Source: Lachnospiraceae bacterium
Lineage (GTDB): Bacteria; Bacillota; Clostridia; Lachnospirales; Lachnospiraceae
Assembly: GCA_021202075.1 (NCBI GenBank)
Contig: JAJQDT010000049.1
Location: 1 to 61,703 of the forward strand
Reading direction: 5' to 3'
DNA length: 61,703 nt
The position numbers and the translations under genes were made by a program. The notes beneath the pieces are model-generated. The model was given only the letters and a program-made list of their open reading frames with translations, did no database searches and was not told the DNA's origin. Each line of letters opens with the position of its first letter. Position 1 is the stretch's first letter. Below are positions 53,752 through 61,703 of the stretch, piece after piece.

Positions 53752-54963
53752 TCAGCTCCTGTAATGGCTCATTTCTTTCATAATATAAGGTGATTCTTTA
53801 CGAAGCATTTCCAGATTTTCTTTGATCAGCCCGCACCTTTGCTTCACACAGTCTGCCGATCGATGCGGATCCTCCGGCGTTGAAAATAGATAATCCTCCA
53901 GGCGATCAATAGTTGTCGTCGCCACATGCAGTCTGGTATCACACGAGGCGTAGTAAATATAGACATCTCCGTTTTCCCGCGCGATTGCCCCATTCGTAAA
54001 TACGACGTTCGATACATCGCCGACCCTCTCTGCCCCCAGCGGAACCAGAAAGATTCCGGACGGCTGCGCAATCACTCTGGACGGATCATCGAGCGCCGTG
54101 GCGAACGCATACAGCACATAGCGCAGTCCCGCCGCTGTATTGCGCACCCCGTGCGCGATATGGATCCAGCATTTTTTCCCTTTGACCGGCACAGCTCCCG
54201 CCCCGTTTTTGGACTCAGTCAGCGTGTGGTAAATCCGTTTGCTGATAATTTTTTCCTCATCAATTACCGCATGGCAGATGTCATCACAGAGGCCAAACCC
54301 GATGCCCCCGCCGCTTCCCGTCTCGATAAAGCCATCCATCGGGCGGGTGTAGAACGCATATTTCCCATTTACAAATTCCGGGTGCAGGACGACATTTCTC
54401 TGCTGCGGGGAGTGCAAAGTCGTCAGGTTATCCAGCCGTTCCCAGGTTTTCAGATCCTTCGTGCGTACAATTCCCGCCGCAGCCACTGCGGCAGAGAGAT
54501 CCGGGTCGGAGGGATCCTTGCTCTCAGAGCAGAAAACGCCATAGATCCAGCCGTCCTCATGTTTCGTAAGTCTCATATCATAAACATTGGTCTCTTCGGG
54601 GCAGGTGTCCGGCAGCTGCACAGGATAATCCCAGAAGTGAAAGCCTTCTGTTCCGCTCTCGCTCTCAGCCACAGCAAAGAAAGACTTCCGGTCATTCCCT
54701 TCCACACGCGCCACCAGATAATATTTTCCATCCATCCAGATTGCCCCGGAATTCATCACCGCGTTTACTCCAAGGCGCTCCATAAAAAACGGATTGGTCT
54801 CCCTGCACAAATCGTAACGCCAGTGTAACGGTATAAATTCCCGGGTCAGAACCGGATTTTCATACCGGTCATAAATACCATTGTAAAAATCTGCCTTATT
54901 GTTCTTTTGTTTTACCAGCCTTTCAAGCTTCGCCTGTTCCTCAAAATACCTTCTGTGAACCAT
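53752..54963 (-). CDS. GH130_1 mannosylglucose phosphorylase
   Basis: A 403-residue GH130 enzyme of the 4-O-beta-D-mannosyl-D-glucose phosphorylase type, releasing mannose 1-phosphate and glucose. It has an N-terminal helical extension and the five-bladed propeller with conserved [43 protein letters not shown] and SSP-like [14 protein letters not shown]. The start follows GAGGAGG, 11 bases after the other GH130 gene. This step needs mannosylglucose formed by an epimerase, which is not encoded here. Confidence 0.9.
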   Translation of the reverse strand: MVHRRYFEEQAKLERLVKQKNNKADFYNGIYDRYENPVLTREFIPLHWRYDLCRETNPFFMERLGVNAVMNSGAIWMDGKYYLVARVEGNDRKSFFAVAESESGTEGFHFWDYPVQLPDTCPEETNVYDMRLTKHEDGWIYGVFCSESKDPSDPDLSAAVAAAGIVRTKDLKTWERLDNLTTLHSPQQRNVVLHPEFVNGKYAFYTRPMDGFIETGSGGGIGFGLCDDICHAVIDEEKIISKRIYHTLTESKNGAGAVPVKGKKCWIHIAHGVRNTAAGLRYVLYAFATALDDPSRVIAQPSGIFLVPLGAERVGDVSNVVFTNGAIARENGDVYIYYASCDTRLHVATTTIDRLEDYLFSTPEDPHRSADCVKQRCGLIKENLEMLRKESPYIMKEMSHYRS

Positions 54964-54974
54964 TGAGGCCTCCT

Positions 54975-55997
54975 CTATCGAATCCCGATCTCCGTGTCCG
55001 AGTCCCGAACTACGCTGTTCTGCATAATATACGGAACAATCAAGTCAACCGTCGTAAACGCCAGGCACACATATGTGTCTGCGGCCCCATAGTAAATTGC
55101 GATTCTTCCACTCTCCGAATCATACAGCGCCGCGCACGGAAATGTCACATTCGGTACAAAACCACGCTCCTCATACCATTCCTCCGGCGTCAGCAGGAAA
55201 TTCTGGCATCGGTATTTCACAATGGATGGGTTTTCCAGATCAAGAATTGCCCCTCCAATGCTGTACACATAACCATTACAGGTGCCGGACACTCCGTGAT
55301 AAAATAAGAGCCACCCCTCCGACGTCTCAATGGGAGCCGCCCCGCCGCCGATTTTCAGAGATTCCCACCACTCAAAGCTGCTCCCCATCACATGACGGTG
55401 CTTTCCCCAGTAGGTCATATCCGGGCTCTCTGAAAGGAAAATATCGCCAAACGGCGTATGCCCGCTGTCGCTGGGTCTGGATAGCATCACAAAATTCCCG
55501 TTGATTTTCCGCGGAAAAAGCACCGCATTCCGGTTAAATGGAAGGAAGGGATTCTCCAGACGCACGAACTGCTGAAAATCCTTTGTCCAGGCCATTCCAA
55601 TGGATGCCCCATAGAAATCCTGACACCAGATGATATAATACGTATCTTCCACCTTTACCAGGCGCGGGTCATACGCATACACCGGCATGGATGGGTCTCC
55701 CTTTTCGTCTTCAAAACGAATCTTCTCGCTTTCAAATTCCCAGTGAATCCCATCCCCGCTTTGTCCCAGGTAAATATACGGAACCCCGTTTGTCTGCTCC
55801 CCGCGGAATACGCCAATAAATCCGTCTTTCCACGGCTGTACCGCACTGTTGAAAATTCTCGCCACTTCCTTCGCCGGATTCCGCCCGATGATCGGGTTGC
55901 TGTCATAACGCCATACCGGGGCTCCCTGAAAATGCTCCGGTCCTTCCTGCCAGGGAACTGCCGCTGTTTCTGTCCCTGTTATTTTTATATTTCCCAT
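54975..55997 (-). CDS. GH130_2 beta-1,4-mannooligosaccharide phosphorylase
   Basis: A 340-residue GH130 enzyme of the subfamily acting on beta-1,4-mannooligosaccharides, giving mannose 1-phosphate. Conserved parts include [54 protein letters not shown] and [23 protein letters not shown], and [19 protein letters not shown]. It is cytoplasmic, with site AAGGAG. Together with GH130_1 it breaks imported mannan fragments without ATP. Confidence 0.92.
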   Translation of the reverse strand: MGNIKITGTETAAVPWQEGPEHFQGAPVWRYDSNPIIGRNPAKEVARIFNSAVQPWKDGFIGVFRGEQTNGVPYIYLGQSGDGIHWEFESEKIRFEDEKGDPSMPVYAYDPRLVKVEDTYYIIWCQDFYGASIGMAWTKDFQQFVRLENPFLPFNRNAVLFPRKINGNFVMLSRPSDSGHTPFGDIFLSESPDMTYWGKHRHVMGSSFEWWESLKIGGGAAPIETSEGWLLFYHGVSGTCNGYVYSIGGAILDLENPSIVKYRCQNFLLTPEEWYEERGFVPNVTFPCAALYDSESGRIAIYYGAADTYVCLAFTTVDLIVPYIMQNSVVRDSDTEIGIR

Positions 55998-56057
55998 GCT
56001 GTCTCCTTCTCATCTATCGCATATCTGCTTTTTTTGATAACCATCTCAGCATTTTTT

Positions 56058-56073
56058 GGTTGTACATACAACC
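56058..56073. promoter_or_regulatory. Inverted repeat upstream of GH130 genes
   Basis: GGTTGT (56058-56063) pairs with ACAACC (56068-56073) around ACAT, in the 100-base spacer upstream of the GH130_2 gene. It could be a regulator site or a small hairpin; only the plus-strand side has a T-run. Confidence 0.35.
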
Positions 56074-56101
56074 GATTTTTATTCGTATTTCAATTTATTA
56101 A

Positions 56102-56740
56102 TCATGACATATTCATTATAAAGTCCAGGAACTCCTGACAATAATCCGCCCGGTCAGCGCTTTCCGGGAACACAAGAATCAGCTCTTCTCCGGTTTCATT
56201 TGGAAGCATGCTTTGCAGGCCGCTCCCTTCAATAAGCACACCAGCTGCCGCTCCGTCATTCTCATACAGAGGCAGAGTACCGGTATCAAATTCCTCCAGG
56301 TTCCGGAACGTTCCGCCCAGCTCTTTGCAGTATTCATAAAAGCTTTCCGGCAGGATCACCGCATCCAGCTCATTATTGTTCCATTTAAAGAAAAATTTTT
56401 CATAAGAGCTTTCATTGATTCCTGTCAGCTGAATATCTCCATAAGAAATATTGTAGTTCGAATCCACATCGACCAGGGAAGCTTTCAGTCCTAACCAGTC
56501 TGCAAGGGATTCCCCTAAGCTGTTGTCCCGCTCATAATCGATTGCCTGATTGACAAGCACACAGGTAAATTCCGTCTTTTCCGCCGCGCCTGCCACGTGC
56601 ACTGCCAGGAACACCGGGAAAAAGACAAGAGCCGCCAGCCCGAGAATGTGATACCAGTAATAATTGGCAATATAGGATACCTTCTCTTTGCCTGTCATAT
56701 CAGCAGTCCTCAATCGAATCATATGTATCTGCTCGTGCAT
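56102..56740 (-). CDS. Single-pass protein of unknown function in mannan cluster
   Basis: A 212-residue protein from ATG 56740 (site GGAAGGGAG); the upstream in-frame codons come from palindromic repeats. The cytoplasmic start contains TADMTGKEKVSYIANYYWYHILG, then one membrane helix (about 30-50) and an extracellular domain of about 160 residues. This domain ends with Asp/Glu-rich segments (LILVFPESADRADYCQEFLDFI). Related proteins with an MTGKEK-YI-YY-HI start occur next to sugar ABC transporters in Lachnospiraceae, but I know of no assigned function. It lies between the permeases and the GH130 genes. Confidence 0.75.
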   Translation of the reverse strand: MHEQIHMIRLRTADMTGKEKVSYIANYYWYHILGLAALVFFPVFLAVHVAGAAEKTEFTCVLVNQAIDYERDNSLGESLADWLGLKASLVDVDSNYNISYGDIQLTGINESSYEKFFFKWNNNELDAVILPESFYEYCKELGGTFRNLEEFDTGTLPLYENDGAAAGVLIEGSGLQSMLPNETGEELILVFPESADRADYCQEFLDFIMNMS

Positions 56741-56761
56741 AGCGGCTCCCTTCCTTTTCAT

Positions 56762-56940
56762 GTCCTGCATCGGTTTCTGATGCAGGACGCAGGCCACGCC
56801 ATTGCGAAGCAATTTTTCATGGCGTGGCTCCCCACTTCATGTCCTGCATCGGTTTCTGATGCAGGACGCAGGCCACGCCATTGCGAAACAATTTTTCATG
56901 GCGTGGCTCCCCACTTCATGTCCTGCATCGGTTTCTGATA
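56762..56940 (-). mobile_element. 79-bp tandem palindromic elements, 2.3 copies
   Basis: GTCCTGCATCGG occurs at 56762, 56841 and 56920, a constant 79-bp period; copies 1 and 2 differ by about one base. Each has GTCCTGCATC/GATGCAGGAC, GCAGGCCACGCCAT, a GCGAAGC loop and ATGGCGTGGC. The third copy is cut exactly at the stop codon of the MalG-type permease. On the minus strand they read in the sense direction of the operon. Confidence 0.85.
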
Positions 56941-57783
56941 TTACCCCTTCACTGCTCCGGCTGCCATTCCGCCGTAAATCTGTCTCTGGAAAACCAGGAA
57001 CAGGATGAAAATCGGTATAATGGTAATCAACACCCCCGCGCAGATATAATTATACTGATTCCCATACGGCCCGGTAAATTTGTAGAGCGCGGTCGATATG
57101 GTCTTCAGCTCATTCGACTGCAAATACAGGTTCGACATATAATATTCGTTGTACACGCTCACGCCTTTCAGGACCAGAGATGTGACAATGGCCGGCTTTA
57201 ACAGCGGAAACAGAATCCGGAAAAACACGCCAAAGTAGGTGCATCCGTCCATAATTGCGGATTCATCCAATGCCACGGACAGGTTCTCAAAAAACTGCAG
57301 AAAGATATAAATGGAGATAATGTCTGTGCCCATCAGCACAATCATATAACCATACAGTTTATTGATCAGCCCCAGCGAATACATGATCTGGTAGACCGTT
57401 ACCTGTGTTGCAATACCCGGAATCAGCGCCGCAAACATAAACAGATTCTGTATAATAGCATTTCCTTTAAATTTGAATCGGTTCAATACATAAGCAAGCA
57501 TAGAACCAATGAAGACAGACGCCGTCAGCACGACGACAAGCACAATCGCCGTATTGATAAAGCTCTGCAGCATGCTCGCAGTCGTGAACGCCTCAATAAA
57601 AACATCAAAATTCAGAAAGCTTTCCGGCAGATCCAGTACCGAGGAGGCATTATATTCCTCCGTTGATTTAAACGCAGCCAGAACGCACACGCACACTGGG
57701 ACCAGAGAGATAATGGCCGCCGCAATCAGCATAAAATATTTAAAAAATGTAAACGCATAAGAAATTATTTTCTTTTTTCTCAT
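56941..57783 (-). CDS. Carbohydrate ABC permease, MalG type
   Basis: A 280-residue inner-membrane permease with six helices and the coupling segment SVALDESAIMDGCTYFGVFFRILFPL (EAA-type loop, about residue 175). It pairs with the MalF-type permease, whose stop overlaps its ATG as TAATG. Its stop codon abuts the 79-bp tandem repeats. It probably imports mannooligosaccharides; no ATPase is encoded here, so a shared MsmK-type ATPase is likely. Confidence 0.93.
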   Translation of the reverse strand: MRKKKIISYAFTFFKYFMLIAAAIISLVPVCVCVLAAFKSTEEYNASSVLDLPESFLNFDVFIEAFTTASMLQSFINTAIVLVVVLTASVFIGSMLAYVLNRFKFKGNAIIQNLFMFAALIPGIATQVTVYQIMYSLGLINKLYGYMIVLMGTDIISIYIFLQFFENLSVALDESAIMDGCTYFGVFFRILFPLLKPAIVTSLVLKGVSVYNEYYMSNLYLQSNELKTISTALYKFTGPYGNQYNYICAGVLITIIPIFILFLVFQRQIYGGMAAGAVKG

Positions 57784-58781
57784 TACGCGCGTCCCCCTTT
57801 CAGCGCCTGCTTTTCGGCTTTTCTCCTCTTTCTTGCCGCTGCCTTTGACTCATCCGAGGTTCCATCGTCAAATACATACTTGAAGAAGAGCTTCTGTGCT
57901 ACCGTACATATGATGATAATTCCAAGCAGAACAATCGCCATCGCACAGGCAAGCCCGACCTTCTGGTTTTCATGCGCCAGGCGGTTCATAATAACAAAAT
58001 AGGTTCCGGTTCCCATGGTGCCGTTTGTGATAACGTACGGCGGTTCAAATGCACTTAAGGAGCCGCTGATAGAAAGGATCAGGTTCAGAGTAACGATGGA
58101 TTTGATGCTCGGAAGAATGATGTAGCGAAACTGCTGCCATTTATTTGCCCCGTCCAGAGAAGCTGCTTCATAGAGATCATTATCCACCGACATCATCGCT
58201 CCCAGAAACAGGATCATATTCTGTCCGGTATAGCGCCATACAGACGTCGCCACCAGAGAAATGTTATTGATGCTCCGATCCTGCAGCCACAGCGGAATAT
58301 CCTCCTGCGCCATTCCAAACATCATCAGGATGGAATCCAGGACGTAACCCCTCGCGTAGAAAAATTTGAAAATGAATCCGATCGCGATTCCGCAGATCAG
58401 ATAGGGAAAGAACATCGCGCCCTTAAAAAAAGCGGCGCCCTTTACTTTGAATACCATGAGAGACGCGAAAAACAACGCCAGGGAAAGCTGAACAACCGAT
58501 CCGCCCATATAATAGAGGCTGACAGAGAGCGCCGCGAAGCAATCATCCCTTTTGAATACATCAATGTAATTCTGCAGTCCGACGAATGTCCTGCTCCCAA
58601 TGTATTTCATATCATAAAAGCTGAACTGTACCATCTTAAAAAACGGAAGATACGTAAACACTACCAGCAAAAGCAGAGGCACAAATAAAAATGTTACAAT
58701 CACCAGCCATTTCTGCCCTTCGCTGCCCTTTAGCCGCTCCATAAACGGCTTTTTTCTTTTAGAAGCTGACACTGCCTGCAT
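57783..58781 (-). CDS. Carbohydrate ABC permease, MalF type
   Basis: A 332-residue permease with six helices and the EAA-type loop LYEAASLDGANKWQQFRYIILPSI (about residue 210). A basic C-terminal tail (KAAARKRRKAEKQAL) is longer than usual. It follows the binding-protein gene after a hairpin terminator and is coupled to the MalG-type gene. Confidence 0.93.
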   Translation of the reverse strand: MQAVSASKRKKPFMERLKGSEGQKWLVIVTFLFVPLLLLVVFTYLPFFKMVQFSFYDMKYIGSRTFVGLQNYIDVFKRDDCFAALSVSLYYMGGSVVQLSLALFFASLMVFKVKGAAFFKGAMFFPYLICGIAIGFIFKFFYARGYVLDSILMMFGMAQEDIPLWLQDRSINNISLVATSVWRYTGQNMILFLGAMMSVDNDLYEAASLDGANKWQQFRYIILPSIKSIVTLNLILSISGSLSAFEPPYVITNGTMGTGTYFVIMNRLAHENQKVGLACAMAIVLLGIIIICTVAQKLFFKYVFDDGTSDESKAAARKRRKAEKQALKGGRA

Positions 58782-58873
58782 TCTAAATCTCCTTCCTGTA
58801 CCGTCCCCGCAATTCCGTCAGCCATAAGCAGCAGGCCTGCTTGGGCCCGGAATCGCTTTAACCACAGTTTTCT

Positions 58874-58911
58874 AAAAAAAACGGGCGGCCGCCTTTTCAC
58901 AGCCGCCCGTT
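58874..58911 (-). terminator. Intercistronic terminator after binding-protein gene
   Basis: On the minus strand AACGGGCGGC pairs with GCCGCCCGTT followed by a T-run. Placed between the solute-binding protein and the permeases, it would make the binding protein more abundant than the membrane subunits. Confidence 0.85.
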
Positions 58912-58933
58912 ATTCGTATTATTAAAGCTTTCC

Positions 58934-60307
58934 TTATTCGTAAATTTCCACTCCGAATTTTTCCTGCGAAGCCGTCCAGGCCGCATTCCAGTTATCCATA
59001 ATTTCATCCAGCGTGTACGTACCGTACAGAGCCGCTTCCAGAATCTCACAGTCCGGATAGTCGTTGTTATTGATTCCTACTTCCGAATCATTGTTGATAT
59101 CATCAAACAGCGTCTCCTCTCCTTCCAGAGCCGCGTTGTCGGAAAGCAGCGTTACACCTTCAAATTCCGAGAGGTAATCCGGATACTCGCCATCGATTAG
59201 CGCAGGGATGCTTCCCTCATCATCAAAGATTGTGGATTCCTCCAGCAGCCATTTCGTGTAGATGAGAGAGGCAATCTGGTTATCCGCAGAAGCCTGGCTA
59301 TTAATGCCATACGCATAATTTCCGCCTGCACTTGCATACTGTACTCCGTCTACCGTAATCGGGAACGGCATATATCCGACATCATCCCCATTATCGCCGG
59401 CTTCCTTGCACTGCTCCACTGCCCAGGAGCCAAGAACCATGGTCGCAATCTCGCCGGTATTCATCATGCTCTTTGAAGATTCCCAGTCAGAGCTTGCCGG
59501 ATCCTCTTCTACAAGGCCTCTCGCCACTGCTTCGTAAAGGATATAATAAACTGCATACGGACCGGTCATATCCTCATTGGACGAAAACGGATTTGAAGTG
59601 TGCACGATGGTGTTCGTCATGTAATCAGCATCACCGGTAGCGGCGATCCCTATGTAGGCATCCCATGCGCCCATCGGCCAGCTTGCGGAGAAATTCGTAT
59701 AAAGAGGCACCGCATCGGTATTATCTGCGATCAGCTGCAGATCCTCCAGAAACTCTTCCGGCGTCGTCGGCATTTCCGTTACACCTGCCTCTTCCCAGAT
59801 TCTCTTGTTATATACGATACCGGTAGCGGTCCCGCCATTCGCGATTCCATATACTTCTCCGCCGTATGAGCTGTCCTGCAGGAAATTATAAATCCCACTC
59901 AGCGTATCGTAATCGCCCAGGGAAATAAAGTAATCCGACAATTCATCCTTATCAACGCTGGTCGGGATGAAGCAGATATCGCCCCAGTCTCCTGTGATCA
60001 GGCGAAGCGTCAGTGATTCCTCATAATCCGTGATTGCGTCATAGGTCACAGTGATATTCGGGTAGAGCTCTGAAAACTCTTCTGCATATCCCGCATAAAC
60101 CGTGTCCACAATGTCCGTGCGGTTTGTCAGGACCGTGATGGATGCTGTAAGATCCAGATAATCCTCGCCGATTACGATTTCATCAATCGACGGCACGGTA
60201 TCCTCACTTGCCAGCGCGATCGAAGCGCCGCCCAGCGCACCCGCCAGAACAATGCCTGCCATACCTGCAGTCGCACCCCGAAAAACTCTTTTTGAAATCT
60301 GACTCAT
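58934..60307 (-). CDS. Carbohydrate ABC solute-binding protein
   Basis: A family 1 solute-binding protein of 457 residues with a signal peptide (start MSQISKRVFRG, hydrophobic segment, site near IALASED) and no lipobox Cys, so attachment to the cell is unclear. Family signs include YPNITVTYDAITDYEESLTLRL, YGIANGGTATGIVYNKRIWEEAGVTEMPTTPEEF and NTGEIATMVLGSW. It is the first gene of the mannan operon behind AAAGGAGG. It is probably the mannooligosaccharide receptor. Confidence 0.93.
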   Translation of the reverse strand: MSQISKRVFRGATAGMAGIVLAGALGGASIALASEDTVPSIDEIVIGEDYLDLTASITVLTNRTDIVDTVYAGYAEEFSELYPNITVTYDAITDYEESLTLRLITGDWGDICFIPTSVDKDELSDYFISLGDYDTLSGIYNFLQDSSYGGEVYGIANGGTATGIVYNKRIWEEAGVTEMPTTPEEFLEDLQLIADNTDAVPLYTNFSASWPMGAWDAYIGIAATGDADYMTNTIVHTSNPFSSNEDMTGPYAVYYILYEAVARGLVEEDPASSDWESSKSMMNTGEIATMVLGSWAVEQCKEAGDNGDDVGYMPFPITVDGVQYASAGGNYAYGINSQASADNQIASLIYTKWLLEESTIFDDEGSIPALIDGEYPDYLSEFEGVTLLSDNAALEGEETLFDDINNDSEVGINNNDYPDCEILEAALYGTYTLDEIMDNWNAAWTASQEKFGVEIYE

Positions 60308-60341
60308 TTTTGTTCCTCCTTTTAATTAATAATTAAGCATA

Positions 60342-60436
60342 TTTAAGCTACCTGCATTCTACCATATTTAACTTAAATTTCAACCTTTATTTGCTTAAAT
60401 AATTAATTCTGTTAATTATGTAAAATATTTAAGTTA
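60342..60436. promoter_or_regulatory. Four TTTAAG-type sites around mannan promoter
   Basis: TTTAAG(C/T)WA occurs on the plus strand at 60342-60350 and 60428-60436, and on the minus strand at 60369-60377 (within the palindrome TTTAACTTAAA) and 60391-60399. The sites flank or overlap the promoter and could bind a regulator, but the AT-rich context makes chance likely. Confidence 0.35.
60356..60383 (-). promoter_or_regulatory. Promoter of mannan transport operon
   Basis: On the minus strand TTGAAA (60378-60383), 16 bases, TAGAAT (60356-60361), about 50 bases before the binding-protein start. Confidence 0.65.
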
Positions 60437-60519
60437 GGAATTTAGTGAATTTTCACAAATAGAGCCGGGTGCAAAAAAAGCAGGAGTTTCATTTTTCTTC
60501 TCCCGCTTCTCATTTTTTC

Positions 60520-60565
60520 AAAAAGGATGCGCTGTAATCCTGTCCGATTACAGCGCATCCTTTTT
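60520..60565 (-). terminator. Terminator of lacI-type gene
   Basis: A perfect 20-bp stem: 60520-60539 pairs with 60546-60565 around CTGTCC, with A and T runs on both ends. It isolates the regulator from the transport operon. Confidence 0.9.
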
Positions 60566-60586
60566 CTGTTTACTTCAGCAAATTCC

Positions 60587-61612
60587 TCATTTATCAGCCG
60601 GTTCGATTGCTTTCACACTGTCCTTCTCCACAATGCGTCCCGAAATCACATCCAGGCTATGCCCCTGCGGAGGCTTTTTCAGGCGCTTCAGCACCTTCTC
60701 CAGGGCAACCTTCGACATAGCCATTGTATCCACTTCGTACGACGTGATACGCATATCCGGGAACCCCGGATACAGATAATTGTCGAATCCAACCACCGAA
60801 ATGTCCTCCGGAACCCGTAATCCTCTGCGTTCCAGCTCCTGAATCAGCATTCCTGCCGCCAGATCACAATTACAGACAAATGCCTCCGGCAGCTTATCCG
60901 GAAGCGAAATGCTCATATCGCCATGGGCGATCCGATCCTCAATCAGCCATTCCGGCGGAAGAGTCAGATGGTGCTTCGTCAGAGATTTATAAAACCCGCA
61001 ATAGCGATCCATAATGTTGCTTACCTCATAAATGGAACCGACATAAGCCATCTTACGAAATCCCCGCGCATACAAATATTCTGTCATCAGATACATCCCA
61101 TAAAAACCGTCGCCGATCACAGCATCATTTGCCAGCTCCTCATCATAAAAGTCCAGAAAAATAATCGGCATCTCCGTTTTCCCTTTCAGGAACCGAAGAT
61201 AGTCCTTATCCAGCTCTCCGAGCACAATCAGCCCTTCTATCGCATTTTCCGTCACGAGATTCGGAAGGATCCGATTATCTTCTCCAAAATGCTTCAGAAC
61301 CTCTACCGCCACAATACAATTTTTATCCGACGCTGCCAGGACAATCTCCTGATACATTTTCCAATAATAGGTAGTCGTGTAGCTGGCAAGAAACTTTTCC
61401 GATATCAGTACGCCAACATTTTTCAGAGACCTGCCGTTCTTTCCATTTACCGCAGGCGCCGGTCTCTGCCGGTATCCCAACTCATCCGCAGCTTTTACTA
61501 TTTTATCCCTCAGCTCATCGCTTACTCCTTTTTGCCCTGACAATGCATTGTGTACGGAAACCGTACTTACACCCAGATGCTCAGCGATATCCGCCATTCT
61601 TACCTTCCCCAT
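60587..61612 (-). CDS. LacI-family transcriptional regulator
   Basis: A 341-residue repressor with an N-terminal helix-turn-helix (MADIAEHLGVSTVSVHNALSGQKGVSDELRD, residues about 6-35) and hinge. A periplasmic-binding-type sugar domain follows (FVCNCDLAAGMLIQELERRGLRVPEDISVVGFDN). The start has GGAG. Its place upstream of the mannan operon suggests it responds to mannooligosaccharides or mannose phosphates. Confidence 0.94.
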   Translation of the reverse strand: MGKVRMADIAEHLGVSTVSVHNALSGQKGVSDELRDKIVKAADELGYRQRPAPAVNGKNGRSLKNVGVLISEKFLASYTTTYYWKMYQEIVLAASDKNCIVAVEVLKHFGEDNRILPNLVTENAIEGLIVLGELDKDYLRFLKGKTEMPIIFLDFYDEELANDAVIGDGFYGMYLMTEYLYARGFRKMAYVGSIYEVSNIMDRYCGFYKSLTKHHLTLPPEWLIEDRIAHGDMSISLPDKLPEAFVCNCDLAAGMLIQELERRGLRVPEDISVVGFDNYLYPGFPDMRITSYEVDTMAMSKVALEKVLKRLKKPPQGHSLDVISGRIVEKDSVKAIEPADK

Positions 61613-61667
61613 GCCGCAACTCCATTCCGATATTTACCTTTGATTTAATTTAATGATTCGGGCGACA

Positions 61668-61683
61668 AAAGGTAGTCACCTTT
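61668..61683. promoter_or_regulatory. Candidate autoregulatory operator of LacI-type gene
   Basis: AAAGGT (61668-61673) faces ACCTTT (61678-61683) around AGTC, a 16-base inverted repeat 56 bases before the regulator start. A further ACCTTTGA half site lies near 61637. The site is a reasonable candidate for autoregulation. Confidence 0.4.
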
Positions 61684-61703
61684 GATCATACAATACCGCA
61701 CCA

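Noticed and set aside
56741..56812. N-terminal extension of the single-pass protein
   Set aside because: These codons are part of the 79-bp repeat and lie upstream of the GGAAGGGAG site and ATG 56740.
56762..56940. CRISPR array
   Set aside because: The 79-bp units are direct tandem copies without distinct spacers, and no cas genes are present.

Overview
The window looks like a chromosomal segment of a spore-forming gut Clostridium relative, most likely Lachnospiraceae. Supporting signs are the sporulation genes (sipL, spoVG, spoVAD, spoVAE), the split glycogen synthesis pair glgC/glgD, the dnaD-dnaC-prs block, Gram-positive style AGGAGG ribosome binding sites, and a beta-mannan utilization cluster of the type known from Roseburia-like bacteria. 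No rRNA, tRNA, CRISPR array, transposase or phage gene was recognised.

Layout. 1-5.2 kb: nadE and hslO (Hsp33), a broken micropeptide gene and a heavy-metal type exporter. 5.4-8.1 kb: an amino-acid ABC importer whose permease and ATPase are fused. 8.5-12.2 kb: an ispE-gntR-argS operon with a clear promoter and GntR-like operators. 12.3-14.8 kb: sipL and a PrcB-like lipoprotein. 15.1-19.8 kb (plus strand): a LytTR/GHKL two-component system, malQ and plsC. 20.0-23.0 kb: glgC-glgD-spoVG. 23.4-31.7 kb: murC, prs, dnaC, dnaD, a cluster of five DnaA boxes, and a Rad50/SbcD-like pair. 32-35 kb: mscL with a zinc ribbon, and a DnaJ/DUF5685/zinc-ribbon operon. 35.2-42.9 kb: an OmpR-type two-component system, pyruvate kinase, a degenerate sigma factor and a CtpA protease. 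43-46 kb: a condensation-like acyltransferase and an alpha/beta hydrolase. 46.3-48.2 kb: spoVAE and spoVAD. 48.6-61.6 kb: the mannan cluster.

The mannan cluster (LacI regulator, solute-binding protein, two permeases, a single-pass protein of unknown role, two GH130 phosphorylases, a phosphohexomutase, mannose-6-phosphate isomerase, GH36 alpha-galactosidase) forms a nearly complete route. Galacto-mannooligosaccharides are imported, stripped of galactose, phosphorolysed to mannose 1-phosphate, converted to mannose 6-phosphate and then to fructose 6-phosphate. An endomannanase and a mannobiose 2-epimerase are not in the window.

The most unusual signal is not a gene. A family of modular palindromic elements is scattered through the window. 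Most begin with ATGGAAAGCCGCGC or a close variant, and they are built from interchangeable hairpins. Copies sit against stop codons (nadE, dnaJ-like, spoVAD, a sugar permease) and start inside the -10 boxes of three plus-strand promoters. One copy interrupts a micropeptide gene, and two complete copies plus a partial third lie in frame inside glgC and are translated. A separate 156-bp MITE-like inverted repeat follows plsC and has a decayed relative near 38.6 kb. In addition, many housekeeping proteins here (NadE, Hsp33, IspE, SipL, SpoVAD, a histidine kinase and others) carry low-complexity in-frame insertions in loops. All functional calls come from reading the sequence, without database searches.
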